Positions 5,197 to 8,197 of a DNA stretch of 8,197 nt are shown here, in pieces. A model generated the notes under the pieces. The model was not told the origin of the DNA. It saw only the letters and a program-made list of their open reading frames with translations, and did not search any database. The stretch spans positions 1 through 8,197 of the forward strand of contig CAAGIP010000010.1 in assembly GCA_900769955.1 (NCBI GenBank), read 5' to 3'. Positions within the stretch are counted from its first letter, which is position 1. Every line of letters starts with the position of its first letter. The position numbers and the translations under genes are program-made. Origin of the DNA: Spirochaetia bacterium (GTDB taxonomy: Bacteria; Spirochaetota; Spirochaetia; Sphaerochaetales; Sphaerochaetaceae).

Positions 5197-7080
5197 ATGG
5201 GCAGAATAATCACGGGTATAACGGCACATGTCGATGCGGGAAAAACTACGCTTTCTGAAGCGCTCCTGCTTGCTTCAGGTGCGATCAGGAAGGCAGGAAG
5301 GGTAGATGACGGAAACGCTTTTCTCGATACTGAAAAGATCGAAAAGCGGAGGGGCATAACGATATATGCAAAGGAAGCGATCCTTTCAGACAAAGTCACC
5401 CTGATCGATACTCCGGGCCATGTGGATTTCACATCGGAAATGGAGCGAACCCTGTCAGTGCTTGATGCGGCAGTGCTCGTCATAAGCGCACCTGACGGGA
5501 TTCAGGCCCATACAAGGACACTATGGCATCTTCTGAAAGAAGCATGTGTTCCGGTTCTCATATTCGCAAACAAGATGGATATGGCAGGTGCCGACAGGGA
5601 CGCACTTAAGCAGGAACTTAAGAAAGGACTATCGGAAAACATAGCGGACTTCACTTCCATTGACATGGAAGAAATCGCATCATGTGATGATGATCTCACC
5701 GAAAAGTACCTTTCAGGTGAGAACATCAGTGATGACGACATCAGGCGTGTCATCAGGGAAATAAAGCTCTTTCCCCTGCTCTTCGGTTCGGCACTTAAGT
5801 TTCAGGGAACTGAGGAAGTGCTTTCAGTGCTTGAGAACTATTTCACTCCGGCGCATTCATCCGATGATTTCGGAGCAACAGTGTACCGCATAAGCAGGGA
5901 CAGGAAGGGAAACAGGCTCACTCACATGAAGATCACGGGAGGCGTTCTTCATGCACGGGATGAGCTCGGAGGGGAAAAGGCAAATGAAGTACGACTCTTC
6001 TCTGGTGAAAAGTACGAAAGCGTCAGGGAGGTCCCGGCAGGTGAAGTATGCACGGTCACAGGACTTAAGAATTCCTTTCCGGGGTGCACGTACGGCAGTG
6101 CGAAAGCAAAACACATTCCCCTGATCGAAGCGCCGCTCATATATACAGTCACATCCGAAGATGTGAACGACACCTCAAAGCTCCTTATGATGATGAGGGA
6201 AATAAGTGATGAGATGCCGGAACTTAAGGTCACCTTAAGCGAAAAGGGCGATGTCACCCTCTCCCTTATGGGAGAAGTCCAGACCGAAGTCATCACGGAA
6301 ACGGTGAAGGACAGATACGGTGTCACTCTTTCCTTCTCGGACGGCAGGATCGCATACAGGGAAACGATAAAATCTCCCGTAACCGGTATGGGACACTATG
6401 AGCCGCTGAAGCACTATGCGGAAGTGCACCTCCGTCTTAAACCTCTTCCGAGGGGGACAGGTCTGGTTTTCAGATCAGAATTAAGTGTCGATGTGCTCGA
6501 TACCAACTGGCAGAGGCTCATCCTCACCCACCTTGCCGAAAAGCAGCATAAGGGAGTGCTGACAGGCTCTCCGATAACGGACATCATGATCGAAGTGAGT
6601 GCGGGAAGAGCCCACCTGAAACATACGGAAGGAGGTGACTTCCGTCAGGCAACATACAGGGCTGTGCGTCATGCACTGATGAGAGCTGAGAACATTCTGC
6701 TTGAACCTTACTATTCATATACGGCAACTGTTCCGGAAGAGTGTGCGGGACGCTTCATGAGCGATATGGAAAGACTGAAGGCAGAATGCACCATAGCTGA
6801 TAACAGGTCAGGCATCATGACACTTTCCGGAAGAGGTCCTGTTTCCACGATGATGAACTATGCCGTGACGCTCAGGTCATACACAAAAGGGGAAGGTGTC
6901 ATGGCACTGACACCTGACGGCTATGAGGAGTGTCATGACAGCGACAGGGTAATTGCTGAAGCAGGGTATGATGCCGAAGCGGATAAGGAAAACCCTGCTT
7001 CAAGTGTCTTCTGCTCCCATGGGGCCGGTTACACAGTCCCCTGGCAGGAAGCGGAAGCGCACATGCACATCAGACCGTAA
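5197..7080 (+). CDS. EF-G/TetM-like translational GTPase, atypical chromosomal type
   Basis: A 627-residue cytoplasmic GTPase with the EF-G domain order, close in length to TetM (639). All G motifs are intact: P-loop AHVDAGKT (10-17), RRGIT (51-55), DTPGH (71-75), NKMD (125-128) and GSA (197-199). Domain II follows (about 223-305), then III (310-385), IV (386-500) and V (501-575). The tetracycline-protection loop of TetM (SPVSTPADF) is replaced by KHTEGGDF (475-482), and a tail of about 50 residues ends with SSVFCSHGAGYTVPW (602-616). That points to the uncharacterised TetM-related translation factors of Clostridia rather than an acquired resistance gene. Presumably it binds the ribosomal A site and acts as a GTP-driven release or rescue factor; unproven. 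ATG 5197 is chosen by alignment with family N-termini; ATG 5191 is equally possible. Neither has a Shine-Dalgarno site. TATGGT (5179-5184) just upstream could give a leaderless transcript. Convergent with the MFS gene, 11-base overlap. Confidence 0.88.
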   Translation: MGRIITGITAHVDAGKTTLSEALLLASGAIRKAGRVDDGNAFLDTEKIEKRRGITIYAKEAILSDKVTLIDTPGHVDFTSEMERTLSVLDAAVLVISAPDGIQAHTRTLWHLLKEACVPVLIFANKMDMAGADRDALKQELKKGLSENIADFTSIDMEEIASCDDDLTEKYLSGENISDDDIRRVIREIKLFPLLFGSALKFQGTEEVLSVLENYFTPAHSSDDFGATVYRISRDRKGNRLTHMKITGGVLHARDELGGEKANEVRLFSGEKYESVREVPAGEVCTVTGLKNSFPGCTYGSAKAKHIPLIEAPLIYTVTSEDVNDTSKLLMMMREISDEMPELKVTLSEKGDVTLSLMGEVQTEVITETVKDRYGVTLSFSDGRIAYRETIKSPVTGMGHYEPLKHYAEVHLRLKPLPRGTGLVFRSELSVDVLDTNWQRLILTHLAEKQHKGVLTGSPITDIMIEVSAGRAHLKHTEGGDFRQATYRAVRHALMRAENILLEPYYSYTATVPEECAGRFMSDMERLKAECTIADNRSGIMTLSGRGPVSTMMNYAVTLRSYTKGEGVMALTPDGYEECHDSDRVIAEAGYDAEADKENPASSVFCSHGAGYTVPWQEAEAHMHIRP

Positions 7081-8197
7081 CCCTGCGTGATCTCACCACA
7101 AGGAATATCACTATACATAGTGTGACGACTGAGACGATGTACCCGACCGAATAACTTCCCGAAAAGTCATAAAGAAGATTCATAAAGAACGGTGCGGCGG
7201 CAGAACCGAGGAAGTTGAATGCGGACGCACTTCCCGACGCTGAGGCAAAGTCCTCCGCTTTGCACATGTATCTTGTCAGCACAGGGTATGATACGGAGCC
7301 CAGGGCCGTTGCCATGGCAGCTCCCGCTATCATCAGAGGGTGCAGGAACATGAAGCCTCCGAAAAGATACGAAAGTGCTCCCGCAATACCGATAATGCAT
7401 GAGATAACCGTGGTCCTGACTGCACCCATCCGGTCATAAAGCCTTCCCATAACCAGCTTTGCAAGACAAAGCGCTCCCATGAAGAGTGAGTTCATTGAAG
7501 CCGCATACTGAGATGAGAAACCAAGATCGGTTATGCGCGGAGGCATTGTCTGTGACATGATGGTAATTCCGAACCCTGTCATCAGGGCAATCGTCACAAG
7601 CCTTCCCGATCCCGATGGGAACATTGAAGTCTTACCCTTTTCAGATGATGGGATGCCGTAGTTCTCATGGTTTGCCTTAACAAGGAAAAGCGATACGGGA
7701 ACGGCGACTGCGGCCATGAGGACGGCAAGGGCCCTCATCGCCCCCTGATATCCCCAGAGCCCTATCCAGTACTCAGAGAGAATGTTCAGGATCATGCCTC
7801 CTATTCCGGAGCCCATGAACGCAATTCCGACCGCCGTTCCCTCCCCTTCCTCAAACCAGTCATGGATGAGAACGGTATAGGATGCAAAGGATACGTACGG
7901 CATCATCAGGCCGAGCAGGATGTAGACAAGATAAAAGGCGCCAAGGGAGCGTGTTCCCGCAAGCAGGAAGAAGAGAAGAGGCATGATAAGGGAAAACGCG
8001 CACATCAGCTTCTTTAAGTCACATCGCCTGAAAACCTTACCCGATACCATCGACCCTGCCATGTAGGCAATGTAGAGCAGCGTCAGGGAAAGATTGAGCA
8101 TTCCCCTCGAAAACCCCGTTTCACTGCATATCGGGATAATGAAAATCGAAAAACAGTTAACTATCGCGGCATATACGGTACCTGTCATGACCGTTCC
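7070..8197 (-). CDS. MFS transporter (oxalate/formate antiporter-like), N-terminus cut by window edge
   Basis: The minus-strand frame is open to the right edge; three codons (G-T-V) precede the first visible ATG at 8188, and the sequence there is already the first membrane helix, so the true start is outside the window. About 375 residues are visible and show roughly 12 hydrophobic segments split by a central loop (about 171-195 from the 8188 ATG). The helix 2-3 loop has GKVFRRCDLKK and the helix 8-9 loop has MGRLYDRMGAVR, both MFS motif-A forms. ETGFSRGMLNLSLTLLYI after helix 1 is characteristic of the OFA (oxalate:formate antiporter) and monocarboxylate-like branch. It probably exchanges or imports a small carboxylate across the inner membrane, but the substrate is not determinable. 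Stop TGA at 7070-7072 lies inside the last codons of the GTPase gene on the other strand. Confidence 0.85.
   Translation of the reverse strand, partial: GTVMTGTVYAAIVNCFSIFIIPICSETGFSRGMLNLSLTLLYIAYMAGSMVSGKVFRRCDLKKLMCAFSLIMPLLFFLLAGTRSLGAFYLVYILLGLMMPYVSFASYTVLIHDWFEEGEGTAVGIAFMGSGIGGMILNILSEYWIGLWGYQGAMRALAVLMAAVAVPVSLFLVKANHENYGIPSSEKGKTSMFPSGSGRLVTIALMTGFGITIMSQTMPPRITDLGFSSQYAASMNSLFMGALCLAKLVMGRLYDRMGAVRTTVISCIIGIAGALSYLFGGFMFLHPLMIAGAAMATALGSVSYPVLTRYMCKAEDFASASGSASAFNFLGSAAAPFFMNLLYDFSGSYSVGYIVSVVTLCIVIFLVVRSRRVTV

Noticed and set aside
5197..7080. Acquired tetracycline-resistance gene (tetM/tetO/tetW)
   Set aside because: The domain IV loop and C-terminus differ from ribosomal protection proteins, and no conjugative or mobile element genes flank it.
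1..8197. tRNA, rRNA, CRISPR array, insertion sequence or attachment site
   Set aside because: No cloverleaf-like or rRNA-like sequence, no regularly spaced repeats, no transposase or integrase reading frame; coding regions fill nearly the whole window.

Overview
This 8.2-kb window is densely coding chromosomal sequence of roughly balanced GC. It carries seven protein genes, two of them cut by the window edges. I found no RNA genes, mobile elements or CRISPR arrays. Clear Shine-Dalgarno sites (GAGGAGG, GGAGG), a TTG start, an OFA-like MFS transporter, a GH105 pectin-debris hydrolase and a chromosomal TetM-like GTPase suggest an anaerobic, carbohydrate-fermenting Bacillota, perhaps a gut or rumen Clostridia member. 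That placement is inference only; no taxonomic marker is present.

Left part (1-1937): the minus strand carries a GH105 unsaturated rhamnogalacturonyl hydrolase that runs off the left edge, preceded by an EamA/DMT transporter gene. The transporter ORF looks intact, but residues 105-128 are out of frame with its family. One extra base near 1571-1573 and one missing base near 1500-1502 explain this exactly. An 86-base gap with two small palindromes separates the two genes. The transporter is divergent from an aspartate dehydrogenase-like gene across a 52-base promoter gap.

Middle (1938-5160): the plus-strand aspartate dehydrogenase-like gene (NadX/DUF108 family) converges on and overlaps a PfkB sugar/nucleoside kinase with a TTG start. 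The kinase lies 27 bases downstream of a same-strand AlbA_2/HATPase/winged-helix regulator, so those two probably form an operon. A 7-bp inverted repeat links the regulator's last codons to the kinase ribosome-binding region. The regulator's 5' side holds a cluster of TTATCACC-like half-sites, suggesting autoregulation and possible control of the divergent GTPase gene.

Right part (5161-8197): a plus-strand EF-G/TetM-like translational GTPase with complete G motifs, a non-TetM domain IV loop and a Cys/His-containing C-terminal tail. It overlaps, tail to tail, an MFS transporter gene whose N-terminus lies beyond the right edge.

Functionally the window looks like several small metabolic and regulatory units (pectin fragment use, amino-acid/NAD metabolism with an exporter, sugar phosphorylation under a regulator, translation factor, organic-acid transport) rather than one dedicated pathway. 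I see no clearly novel multi-gene system. The best leads are the double frameshift, the half-site cluster and the atypical GTPase.
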